From NCBI GenBank assembly GCA_023382535.1, contig JAHDWA010000047.1, forward strand, positions 19,437-83,436: 64,000 bases of DNA, written 5' to 3'. The translations under genes and the position numbers were made by a program. This document shows positions 16,728 to 23,923 of the stretch, in pieces. The DNA is from Anaerolineae bacterium. GTDB lineage: Bacteria; Chloroflexota; Anaerolineae; 4572-78; J111. The stretch's first letter is position 1. Each line of letters begins with the position of its first letter. The notes under the pieces were generated by a model. It was given only the letters and a program-made list of their open reading frames with translations, was not told the DNA's origin and searched no databases.

Positions 16728-18098
16728 TTACTTATCCTCCAACAACTCACTTTGTTCAGTAGAATTTAGAGCTTGCAGCGCCGTCTCAAGTTCATCATAC
16801 ATGGCAAAAAAATCGGTGACTTTAGCCAATTCAAAGACATGGTAAATCGGCTGGGTGATACCCACCAGGGCCAGGCGCATCACCATTTTGCGCGCATCTA
16901 CCAGCGCCCGGATACCGGCAATGTTTAACTCGCTTAAGTTCTCCATTCTGAGAATGACCGTATCGGCTTGATAGGTGTGGAGGTTACGGCTCAGACATTC
17001 CAGGAATGGTTCCGTCTCGTGAGCGCCGAATTTTCCAAAAAGCGACATAAAAATGATGTCATGCTCAAAGTAATCCTGAATCTGCAAAGCCGGGGCTGGG
17101 GGCGAATTCGTCAGGTTGATTTCCATGCCCTCCCGGGCAATCACAATTTCCGGGGCTTCGTTTTTACCCTGGAGCGATTTTTCAAGATACTCCTTGGTTT
17201 GCTGCAACAGCTCCACTGCGCCCTTACCCGTCGAAAAAGGTTGGCCGTGGAAAAGAAATAGACGTTTCACCTGGGCGTCCCGGGCAATATCGGCCCCGGT
17301 CAGAGGCGTACTGTGCCCCCGATCCCAATTCTCCTTGACAAAGGCTTCTCGCTCCGAGAACATGGCGTCAAAAATCAGGGCATCGGCATGGTGATAAAAA
17401 TGGCGATATTTGGCGGTGCTGGCATAATCGAGCTGTTCATATTCGCCATCGGTGGCCAGAATGGCAATCGCATGGTCCGCTTCGACCCGATAAGCATAAG
17501 TTTTGCCGGGGTGCTCCAACCCAATGTTGGTGATTATCGCTTCGGAAATCTTGACCGCCTCCCCTTCCGCCAGTTGGTGAAATTCAAGCGCTGCTTTGAT
17601 CTGGTTAAATTGCAGGGGAAAAATCTCCGGCTCCATTTGCCGGGCCAGGGTCTCAGGTACGTGGGGATGCACGTGATAAATATCAACCTTATTGCCGGGC
17701 ACGTGCAGCGGCTGGAAGAAGGGAAAGCCCTGAATGTGGTCCAGGTGGGTGTGGGTGAAGAAGAGGTGAGCGTGCCCCTGGCCGTGATAAAATCCGAACT
17801 TTTTGGCCCACTCATTGGTTTCGCCCAGTAAATGCTGGCCCAGCCCTCGAATACCGGAACCGGCGTCAAAAATGAGCAAATCGTGGGCCAATTCAATCGT
17901 GAGACAGGTCGTGTTGCCGCCAATCATGCCCTCGTCGGGCGGGAGTCCGGCCACGAACGTCTCGATTGCTTGCTCGTCCGTCAGATTGAGCTGGTGCTGC
18001 CCGGCGCTTTTTAGCGCTGTGACCAGCATTTGCCTGATGTAATCCGGTGGGAGTGGGGTTGGAATAGAACCTCTTGTGCCCCAAAATTTTAGCCGCAT
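16728..18098 (-). CDS. Metallo-beta-lactamase-fold hydrolase fused to STAS domain
   Basis: 456 residues. The N-terminal two thirds start MRLKFWGTRGSIPTP and carry FTHTHLDHIQG, the His/Asp metal site of MBL-fold phosphodiesterase-type proteins, plus later DAMFSE and DRGHST. From about residue 345 a STAS domain follows (IIFMSLFGKFG, VILRMENLSELNIAGIRAL, VDARKMV), as in anti-anti-sigma factors. Serine in NLSEL is near the usual phosphoacceptor position. The protein may tie a nucleotide or second-messenger hydrolase to a partner-switching stress pathway. It converges with the methyltransferase gene, with only three bases between stops. Confidence 0.8.
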   Translation of the reverse strand: MRLKFWGTRGSIPTPLPPDYIRQMLVTALKSAGQHQLNLTDEQAIETFVAGLPPDEGMIGGNTTCLTIELAHDLLIFDAGSGIRGLGQHLLGETNEWAKKFGFYHGQGHAHLFFTHTHLDHIQGFPFFQPLHVPGNKVDIYHVHPHVPETLARQMEPEIFPLQFNQIKAALEFHQLAEGEAVKISEAIITNIGLEHPGKTYAYRVEADHAIAILATDGEYEQLDYASTAKYRHFYHHADALIFDAMFSEREAFVKENWDRGHSTPLTGADIARDAQVKRLFLFHGQPFSTGKGAVELLQQTKEYLEKSLQGKNEAPEIVIAREGMEINLTNSPPAPALQIQDYFEHDIIFMSLFGKFGAHETEPFLECLSRNLHTYQADTVILRMENLSELNIAGIRALVDARKMVMRLALVGITQPIYHVFELAKVTDFFAMYDELETALQALNSTEQSELLEDK

Positions 18099-18265
18099 CA
18101 GCTTCTGCTCCTCATCATCAAGTAGATGTCTTCTAATTTTACCATAACTTTTGCAATACCTGGCTTATACCATAGTCCTATAGGGTGATGATTTGGCCCA
18201 GCCCGGCGCTTGTGTTACAATGAGCCGGTTGTTTCGTCTAATGGCAAAATCTTTAAAATGGGATA

Positions 18266-19036
18266 TTGAGGTTCGTTTCGTTGGTTAAGCGATGGGCCTT
18301 GTTCCGCGACCCGTTCTGGGGGGCTGCTCAAGCGGATAACAAGGCCAGACTGTTCCTGATTTTTCTCCTTTTCTTTATTATGACCCTGGCTTGTGGCGGC
18401 CCATCGGCCGCCCGTTCGGCGGTTGCGCCGACCAAAACCCGGCTGCCCACCTTCACGGCCACTCCCCTTCCTCTGCCTTCCCCCTCGGCGACGGCTACAG
18501 CCACCCCCCTCCCGGCAACGGCCACCCCAACAGAAACCCCTCTCCCGCCAACAACGCTACCTGTGGTAGAGCAGGCCGATACCCCTGAACCCACGGCGAC
18601 GCCCACCGTACCACCGCTGCCCACCGACACGCCCGTCCCACCGCCTACCGATACACCGACGGTCACCCCGACCCCTGAACCCGTTATCAAGTACATTCTG
18701 GCGGCGGCGAATCGAGAGTTCAATTGTGATTTTACTTCCATTTATGGGACAGTTTTCAACGCCAATAATTTCGGCTTGCCGAATGTCGAGGTGCGCGCCC
18801 TGGGCATTCACGAAACCAGCGGCCTAGATTTTACCGTAACGACCGACGCCGAAGGCCGCTACGAAGCCTTTCGCCTCCCCCTGGCCGATTTGCCGGGAGC
18901 GCAGTGGGCGGTGATGGTGATGGAAAACGGTCGGGAAGTGTCGGAACGCTTCCACTGGGCCTCGACACCGGTCTGCCAGAGCGATGACACCGGCCACAGC
19001 CAGGTCTTGCGGGTAGATTGGAAACTCATTGAGTAA
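18266..19036 (+). CDS. Pro/Thr-rich lipoprotein with C-terminal carboxypeptidase-regulatory-like domain
   Basis: About 256 residues. A hydrophobic segment ends in MTLACGG, a lipobox-like sequence, so the mature protein is probably anchored by a lipidated Cys. A long linker rich in T, P, A and V (about residues 50-140) is followed by a small beta-rich domain with STVFNANNFGLP-like strands and a pattern of DAEGRYEAFRLPLADLPGAQ, resembling carboxypeptidase-regulatory folds. The start is uncertain: TTG 18266 is the longest and no in-frame ATG precedes the lipobox Met. Extracytoplasmic, function unknown. Confidence 0.6.
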   Translation: MRFVSLVKRWALFRDPFWGAAQADNKARLFLIFLLFFIMTLACGGPSAARSAVAPTKTRLPTFTATPLPLPSPSATATATPLPATATPTETPLPPTTLPVVEQADTPEPTATPTVPPLPTDTPVPPPTDTPTVTPTPEPVIKYILAAANREFNCDFTSIYGTVFNANNFGLPNVEVRALGIHETSGLDFTVTTDAEGRYEAFRLPLADLPGAQWAVMVMENGREVSERFHWASTPVCQSDDTGHSQVLRVDWKLIE

Positions 19037-19070
19037 CCGGCGCATGATTTACTTCAGGAGATAACGATTC

Positions 19071-19868
19071 ATGAAATTTTTTCGTTTAAAATTGGCTTTA
19101 ATCATCACCCTGCTGGCCCTGGTGGGCCTGGCCTGCGGCCCTGGCCTGTTGGCCCAAACCGACGCTCCCACCCCCACCCCAACCAAAACACCCAAACCGC
19201 CACCGACCGACACCCCCACTCCGGCTCCGCCGACCGACACCCCAGCGCCAACCCCGACCTTCACCCCTACGGAAAGTCCTACGGAAACTCCGACCCCAGA
19301 GCCGACAGCCACGCCGGCCCCGGTCGAACCCACCCCGACCGAAACACCCATACCGGTGGAGCCGTCGCCTACCCCGGTTCCCGCTGAACCCACCCTCCCC
19401 CCGGAGCCAACAGCCACCCCGGCCCCGGAGTTTGCGTACCGTATTGTCCATTACAAAGTCCTGGGCGATGGCGAGAACAACGGCGGCATCTTCAATAAAG
19501 GAGGGCAGCACATGATATTTTTGACTGTGCTCGACGCCGGCGGCAATGGTATTGATGGGGCGGTGGTCAAGGATGCTAACGGCAGCAGTTTGGAGGTCGT
19601 CACCGGTAGCAAGGGGCCGGGCAAGGCCGAGATTTCGATGGAGTGGGAGCCTTACAAGCTTTACGTCGCAGCCGACCCCAGCGGCCCGACGACCAGCGAG
19701 GTATCCAATCAGATGAACACGGCCTATCCCCATATTCCCGACATCGTGGGCAAATTAGGCGCTATAGATAACGAGTACTCGGTCTGCCCGACTCCGGAAA
19801 TCCGCTGCACCCCACCCTTTTACAGCGTTCACTTTTCTTACGAAATTACCTTTCAAAAAGTCAATTGA
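19071..19868 (+). CDS. Pro/Thr-rich lipoprotein, unknown C-terminal domain
   Basis: 265 residues. The signal peptide [20 protein letters not shown] runs into a lipobox Cys (LVGLAC). A TPTP-type spacer spans about residues 27-120, then a domain with [33 protein letters not shown] and [12 protein letters not shown], which looks like an Ig-like beta domain. It directly follows the similar lipoprotein at 18266, so the pair is probably one surface unit. No enzymatic motif is seen. Confidence 0.7.
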   Translation: MKFFRLKLALIITLLALVGLACGPGLLAQTDAPTPTPTKTPKPPPTDTPTPAPPTDTPAPTPTFTPTESPTETPTPEPTATPAPVEPTPTETPIPVEPSPTPVPAEPTLPPEPTATPAPEFAYRIVHYKVLGDGENNGGIFNKGGQHMIFLTVLDAGGNGIDGAVVKDANGSSLEVVTGSKGPGKAEISMEWEPYKLYVAADPSGPTTSEVSNQMNTAYPHIPDIVGKLGAIDNEYSVCPTPEIRCTPPFYSVHFSYEITFQKVN

Positions 19869-19884
19869 ACCCGGAAATCCGAAG

Positions 19885-20127
19885 ATGTTAAAGTTACCCA
19901 CTCCAGAGTTACCAGGGGTCCAGCGCAGCCGGCTGGTCAACCAATCCCCTATTTTTTACGGCTGGATCATCTTATTAGCCGGCTCCCTGGGGCTGATCCT
20001 GACCAGCCCCGGCCAGACCTATGCCGTCTCTATCTTTATTGAGCATTTCATCACCGACCTGGGCCTCAGCCGTTTCCTGGTCAGCGCCCTTTACACCGTA
20101 GGAACGTTGGTCGGCAGTTTAACCTGA
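19885..20127 (+). pseudogene. MFS transporter, N-terminal remnant
   Basis: The first 80 residues (YGWIILLAGSLGLILTSPGQ, then TDLGLSRFLVSALYTVGTLV) are the first two membrane helices of a major-facilitator transporter, and the frame then ends. About 300 residues are missing. A second, independent MFS stub lies at 25624. Confidence 0.65.
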
Positions 20128-20176
20128 CCGCTTCGACCTGCTCGGCGCGGTGATTGCGCTGGTCGGGGTGCAGTGA

Positions 20177-20734
20177 TTATGTGGGGGCGGCAATGGTTTT
20201 AATGAGGTATAATTGTTTCACCACCGTGCTGACATTGCCCAGACAGCAACTCCCCTGCGGATTCCGTATTTCACATGCGCATTGACCTGCTTTGATGCCA
20301 GCTTCGATTTCCTCGACCACCGTGCTTTGGCCGGTAGCCAGCAATTCAGCACGGATGGTAGCCGGACTATGGCAGAAGCAGTAGCAGACCGGCACATAGT
20401 CATTGTCCGGCTCTTTTTGGTGTACAGATACCCGGATTTGGTCTTTTGTGAAGACTTGCTTTCCATCAGCGGCAAAGTAGACTACCGAGCAGTCGGCAGT
20501 GCGGCAAAAAAGGTAGGGCACATCACGCACTGCCAGCAAGCTCACGTCGAGCATGGCCTTCAGGGTAAGGTTATCAACCTTTTTGCCTTTTTGCCCGCAG
20601 GTTGGACAGAGGTTGGTCTGCGGTATAACTAGTTTCTGGCTATTACCAACCCCAACTAGGGTACAGCAGCGTTCCCCATTCAGACGGACTTCTCTTTGAT
20701 CGCCGTCAACCGGCGTACAACAATTTTGAGACAT
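20177..20734 (-). CDS. CopZ-like iron-sulfur metallochaperone
   Basis: About 185 residues from the ATG preceded by AAGGAG (an upstream GTG is less likely). An N-terminal Cys pair (NCCTP) and CCTLVG are followed by CPTCGQKGKKVDNLTLKA and FCRTADCSVVYF, the Zn/2Fe-2S N-terminal domain of Archaeoglobus-type CopZ, and YCFCHSPATIRAE with CACEIRNPQGSCCLG, a BFD-like 2Fe-2S motif. Such proteins are annotated as Fe-S metallochaperones and accompany copper or mercury genes. It is the last gene of a MerR-controlled operon, so its expression should be metal-induced. Confidence 0.75.
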   Translation of the reverse strand: MSQNCCTPVDGDQREVRLNGERCCTLVGVGNSQKLVIPQTNLCPTCGQKGKKVDNLTLKAMLDVSLLAVRDVPYLFCRTADCSVVYFAADGKQVFTKDQIRVSVHQKEPDNDYVPVCYCFCHSPATIRAELLATGQSTVVEEIEAGIKAGQCACEIRNPQGSCCLGNVSTVVKQLYLIKTIAAPT

Positions 20735-20745
20735 GAGACACTCCT

Positions 20746-21078
20746 TCACTTACTTAAACCAAGTTCAGCCAGCATAAATTGCTTGACCCCTTCTCGTCCG
20801 GTCAATGTTAAGCGGAGTGGGCCGCCTTCGCTATTGATTTCAAGCGCAAAATCAAGAAATGGGCAGCACAGCCGTTCCTGGGTGATAAATTCCGCGGCAG
20901 TGAGAATAGTGCCTGCCTCAGCCGACCAGTAGAAGGCGTATCCATCAGGTAGCTCCTCAATTTGTTTGACGGACCCAAATAATTGGCGGGTGTTCGCTTG
21001 ATGACGTGCTCGTTGGGCCGTATCCAGAGCGCTCAAGTCGCAAAATAAGGGCGACGCGGTAGTTAGATTCTTTCCCAT
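20746..21078 (-). CDS. Small conserved protein of MerR operons (CCPF motif), unknown
   Basis: 110 residues from ATG 21078, chosen because GGAGAGG lies seven bases upstream. The conserved-looking part is LDTAQRARHQANTRQLF, ELPDGYAFYW and AAEFITQERLCCPFLDFAL, then LRLTLTGREGVKQF. The vicinal cysteines in LCCPF could bind a soft metal. Similar short proteins next to MerR regulators are familiar to me, but I know of no assigned function. It stands 12 bases before the CopZ-like gene in the same operon. Confidence 0.65.
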   Translation of the reverse strand: MGKNLTTASPLFCDLSALDTAQRARHQANTRQLFGSVKQIEELPDGYAFYWSAEAGTILTAAEFITQERLCCPFLDFALEINSEGGPLRLTLTGREGVKQFMLAELGLSK

Positions 21079-21095
21079 CAAAGTTACCTCTCCGT

Positions 21096-21521
21096 TCAGT
21101 GATTGTAGATTAGGTGACAAACACACCGTTTCATCTCGATATCATCGGGCAGGTTATCCGCCTGGCTCACCAATTGCTGCAAATCCTGTTGGAGTTCTTG
21201 CAACTGGCGAATCCGTTCTTCGATCTCTGCTGCTTTGGCCTCAAGCAAGTGAGCCACGTAACGACAAGGCGCTTCACCCTGGTCACGGAGAGCCAGTACT
21301 TCTTTGAGATCATCCAGGGTAAAACCTAAACTGCGCGCATTGCGGATGAAGCGCAGCCGTCGCACGTCTTCTCCTCCATAGAGCCGGTAGCCATTCTCGG
21401 CGCGTTGAGCTGGGGGGAGTAAACCGATCTCTTCGTAAAAACGAATCGTTTTGGTGGAAACACCGCTCGCTTGAGCCAGGTTGCCAATGCGTAGGTCATC
21501 AGTCGTTGCTTTGTCACCCAT
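21096..21521 (-). CDS. MerR-family heavy-metal regulator
   Basis: 141 residues: winged helix (LRIGNLAQASGVSTKTIRFY, GYRLYGGEDVRRLRFI), the dimerisation coiled coil and metal-site cysteines, one before the coil (EAPCRYVAHLLEAK) and a pair at the end (KRCVCHLI). This three-Cys layout is that of mercury/zinc/copper-class MerR proteins. The promoter immediately upstream has the family's 19-base spacer with an operator between -35 and -10, so the gene is autoregulated and drives the two genes behind it. Confidence 0.9.
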   Translation of the reverse strand: MGDKATTDDLRIGNLAQASGVSTKTIRFYEEIGLLPPAQRAENGYRLYGGEDVRRLRFIRNARSLGFTLDDLKEVLALRDQGEAPCRYVAHLLEAKAAEIEERIRQLQELQQDLQQLVSQADNLPDDIEMKRCVCHLIYNH

Positions 21522-21553
21522 TCTGATTTTCTCCTTATGCTGATGATGTTGTC

Positions 21554-21584
21554 ATTATACACCTTCCAGTAACTGGAATGTCAA
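21554..21584 (-). promoter_or_regulatory. MerR-type promoter with 19-bp spacer and central dyad
   Basis: Read on the minus strand: TTGACA (21584-21579), then a 19-base spacer, then TATAAT (21559-21554). The spacer holds a perfect 7+1+7 inverted repeat, TTCCAGT-T-ACTGGAA (21564-21578). An overlong 19-base spacer corrected by DNA distortion is the hallmark of MerR promoters. Confidence 0.85.
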
Positions 21585-21626
21585 GAGGATAATCATCTAA
21601 CTAAGAACTTGGCATAAATTAGGGAC

Positions 21627-21655
21627 TTGACAGATATCTTTTTATAAGGTATAGT
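21627..21655 (+). promoter_or_regulatory. Promoter of the ArsR gene
   Basis: TTGACA at 21627-21632 and TATAGT at 21650-21655 with 17 bases between; an overlapping TATAAT at 21655-21660 is an alternative -10. The operator dyad begins two to seven bases downstream. Confidence 0.7.
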
Positions 21656-21661
21656 ATAATA

Positions 21662-21677
21662 ATCGTAAAAATACGAT
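21662..21677 (+). promoter_or_regulatory. ArsR operator, site 1
   Basis: ATCGTA-AAAA-TACGAT is a perfect 6+4+6 inverted repeat just downstream of the -10, positioned to block transcription of the arsR gene that starts at 21695. A 14-of-16 match in the opposite orientation lies at 22099. Confidence 0.75.
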
Positions 21678-21694
21678 AAATAAAGGTTTGAAAC

Positions 21695-22030
21695 ATGATG
21701 GCTCTCACCCGTGAACCAAATACTGTCCCACCTCCCTGCTGCACGTTAGATATTTCTGGCGCAGAGCAGGAGCGCTTGGTGGCGATGTTCAAAGCCCTGG
21801 GAAATCCCATCCGCTTTGAAATTATGAAATTTCTGGTTACCCGGCCCGGCTGCATTACCGGCGATATCGTCGAATTTTTGCCCATCGCCCAGGCGACGGT
21901 GTCACAGCATTTGAAGGTGCTGCGCGAGGCTGGCTGGATTAGCGGCGTCACCGAAGGGCCAGCCGTATGCTACTGGCTGAACGAAGAGAATATTGCCTGG
22001 TTTAAAGCCAGGGTGAGCGAGATTTTTTAG
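21695..22030 (+). CDS. ArsR-family repressor
   Basis: 111 residues. The winged helix is complete: LVAMFKALGNPIRFEIMKFL, CITGDIVEFLPIAQATVSQH and LKVLREAGWISG. An N-terminal CC pair (PPCCTLD) and the Cys in RPGCITGD could form the inducer site, as in arsenite/antimonite sensors that bind with scattered cysteines. A perfect operator overlaps its own promoter and a second lies before the exporter gene, so it probably controls both. A terminator-like hairpin follows directly. Confidence 0.88.
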   Translation: MMALTREPNTVPPPCCTLDISGAEQERLVAMFKALGNPIRFEIMKFLVTRPGCITGDIVEFLPIAQATVSQHLKVLREAGWISGVTEGPAVCYWLNEENIAWFKARVSEIF

Positions 22031-22036
22031 GCAATA

Positions 22037-22088
22037 ACGGATCAGTTGAAGGAGTATATTCGCCCCCGGAGACTGATCCGTAATTTTT
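22037..22088 (+). terminator. Terminator-like hairpin after arsR
   Basis: ACGGATCAGT (22037-22046) pairs perfectly with ACTGATCCGT (22072-22081), followed by AATTTTT. The 25-base loop is large, so it may attenuate rather than stop transcription into the exporter gene. Confidence 0.6.
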
Positions 22089-22098
22089 CACAAATTTT

Positions 22099-22114
22099 AT
22101 CGGTTTTTTACGAT
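22099..22114 (+). promoter_or_regulatory. ArsR operator, site 2 (upstream of EamA gene)
   Basis: ATCGGTTTTTTACGAT matches the reverse complement of site 1 (ATCGTATTTTTACGAT) at 14 of 16 positions. It lies 20 bases before the EamA start codon, suggesting direct repression of the exporter by the same ArsR protein. Confidence 0.6.
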
Positions 22115-22133
22115 GTAGCGGGGAGGGGGTCTG

Positions 22134-23117
22134 ATGAACCAATCTTTAACCAAAAGCAATCAAGCCGTGGTCCAAAATCTTTCTAAGAGTGGTTTTGTCT
22201 TGGCAATGATCATGGCGGCCGCTTGTTGGGGAGCAGGTACCGTGATGAGCAAAGGCATCCTGGGTTACATTCCGCCCCTCACCCTCTTAGTCGTTCAACT
22301 CATTGCCAGCCTGACCTTCCTGTGGACCGTCATCGCCGTGCAACGCATCTCGATACCGCTCCGACGAGAAACGCTTTGGCTCGCTCTGATTGGTCTGCTG
22401 AATCCTGGCCTGGCTTACACCTTCAGCTTGCTGGGTCTGTCGCTGACCACGGCCAGTATGTCGGCCCTGCTCTGGGCGGCGGAACCGATCCTGATTTTGG
22501 GGCTGGCCTGGCTCATTCTCCGCGAGCGCTTGACCCGGTCGCTGCTGGCTTGTTCACTGCTGGCTATCATCGGTGTATTTCTGGTGATCGGGGTCAACGC
22601 CAATATTGACAATAGGGGTTCCTTCGGCGGCAACTTACTCATCCTGGCCGGCGTTTTATGCTGTGCCCTGTATACTGTGTTGACTCGCCGCGATGCTGCT
22701 ACCCTCAACCCGGTGCTGCTGGTGGCGCTGCAACAGACAACAGCCCTCCTGTGGGCATTGCTGATCTGGCCGCTTGAGTTAGGGTCTGGTGAAATGACCC
22801 ACCTGACAGCGATAAGCTTAAGTGCGTGGTTGTGGGCAGTTGCTTCCGGCATCGTCTACTATGCCCTGGCCTTTTGGTTTTATATTAATGGTTTGAAACG
22901 GATACCTGCCAGCCTGGCGGGTCTTTTCCTCAACCTCATCCCGATCTTCGCTGTCGGCGGGGCTTACGCTTTCCTGGGAGAACGTTTGGCTGCGGTCCAG
23001 TGGACTGGAGCCGCTTTAATTCTGGTGGCTGTCATGGCCATGCTGCGTTTCCAAAATAGGGAGGGTATTCCGAAAGCTGAGCGACTTCAATCTGAAAATG
23101 TAACCGGTGTTGGCTAA
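22134..23117 (+). CDS. EamA/DMT-family exporter
   Basis: 327 residues with ten hydrophobic segments in two homologous halves, the EamA duplication. Typical features include AACWGAGTVMSKGIL in helix 1, LNPGLAYTFSLLGLSLT, and WAAEPILILGLAWLILRERL at the end of the first half; in the second half ASLAGLFLNLIPIFAV and FLGERLAAVQWTGAALI. Such carriers export metabolites or small organic compounds. An ArsR operator just upstream and the ArsO-like gene downstream suggest it exports an arsenical or a thiol conjugate, which is inference only. Confidence 0.82.
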   Translation: MNQSLTKSNQAVVQNLSKSGFVLAMIMAAACWGAGTVMSKGILGYIPPLTLLVVQLIASLTFLWTVIAVQRISIPLRRETLWLALIGLLNPGLAYTFSLLGLSLTTASMSALLWAAEPILILGLAWLILRERLTRSLLACSLLAIIGVFLVIGVNANIDNRGSFGGNLLILAGVLCCALYTVLTRRDAATLNPVLLVALQQTTALLWALLIWPLELGSGEMTHLTAISLSAWLWAVASGIVYYALAFWFYINGLKRIPASLAGLFLNLIPIFAVGGAYAFLGERLAAVQWTGAALILVAVMAMLRFQNREGIPKAERLQSENVTGVG

Positions 23118-23252
23118 TCGCCCAGGCTTGTGGAAACCAAATTTTTACTCTGACTGATACCTGGCGACCTCCAGCGGCCGCTTCCATATCAGTGGGCTGC
23201 TGTAGCACGTCCAGCACTCCGACGGCTGAAAGCAGTTGCAGCCTCAAAATGG

Positions 23253-23311
23253 CTCAATTCATTACGAAAATTTGCATCCTTTTTCCACCTTTTCCGTCTA
23301 TCTATGTGAAT
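23253..23311 (+). repeat. 59-bp upstream element, copy 1
   Basis: A 59-base stretch matching 23820-23878 at 48 of 59 positions without gaps, including an identical CCGTCTATCTAT block. It ends 73 bases before the PQ-loop gene start. Both copies stand in the leader of a gene in the same cluster. Confidence 0.65.
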
Positions 23312-23384
23312 GCGCCCTTGACGGATTTTCGTGAGGTCCGTCGTTAGGCCAGCCATCACCAAAGTAGAAAGAAGGAGACATATT

Positions 23385-23723
23385 ATGGGACTTGAAGATG
23401 TACAGATTTTCGCCGGAATTATTTCCACCTTAATGTTTGTCAGCAGCAATTTGCCGATGCTGTGGAAGGCGTTTACCACGAAAAATTTAACCTCATACAG
23501 TTTAGGCCATATCAGCTTGAGCAATGCCGGCAATCTCATCTATTGGCTTTATCTCTTCACACTCCCGATGGGTCCGGTTTGGTTCTTACATGGCTTCAAT
23601 ACATTAGTGGCTGGCTTGATGCTGGTGGGGTATCTGCGTTATCAGGGATACAAGAGCGGGCCGAACCTGGTTGGAGAAAGGGGAGAATTATCCCTGGCTG
23701 GCGTCACTTCTTGTGCTTGCTAG
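23385..23723 (+). CDS. Small PQ-loop/SemiSWEET-like membrane protein
   Basis: 112 residues from ATG 23385, set by GAAGGAG upstream. Three membrane helices: FAGIISTLMFVSSNLPMLWK, an internal helix with SNAGNLIYWLYLF, and VWFLHGFNTLVAGLMLVGYL. The proline in SSNLPMLWKAF and the polar SYSLGHISLSN segment fit the three-helix PQ-loop/SemiSWEET type. The C-terminus ends in CAC. Role unknown; by location it may belong to the arsenic-type response. Confidence 0.6.
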   Translation: MGLEDVQIFAGIISTLMFVSSNLPMLWKAFTTKNLTSYSLGHISLSNAGNLIYWLYLFTLPMGPVWFLHGFNTLVAGLMLVGYLRYQGYKSGPNLVGERGELSLAGVTSCAC

Positions 23724-23819
23724 ACAATGCATTGGTTTAGCGAGATCTGGGACGTTGCTACAGATTGAGTAGCTTTATAGCCCAGCAAGCTAATTGGTCG
23801 AGAGGATGAGAAAAAACGA

Positions 23820-23878
23820 CTCAATTATTCACGGAAACTTGCGTCTTTTTTTCATGTTTTCCGTCTATCTATATGAAT
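23820..23878 (+). repeat. 59-bp upstream element, copy 2
   Basis: Second copy of the element at 23253-23311 (48/59 identical). It ends 45 bases before the ATG of the ArsO-like gene, so the two genes may share a regulatory site or one arose by duplication of the leader. Confidence 0.65.
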
Positions 23879-23923
23879 ACACAATTACAGCGTTTCATAC
23901 CAATCTCAAAAAGGAGAAAGTCC

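Noticed and set aside
18410..18690. Tandem DNA repeat
   Set aside because: The periodicity comes from a Pro/Thr-rich coding linker in a lipoprotein; the same holds for 19150-19430.
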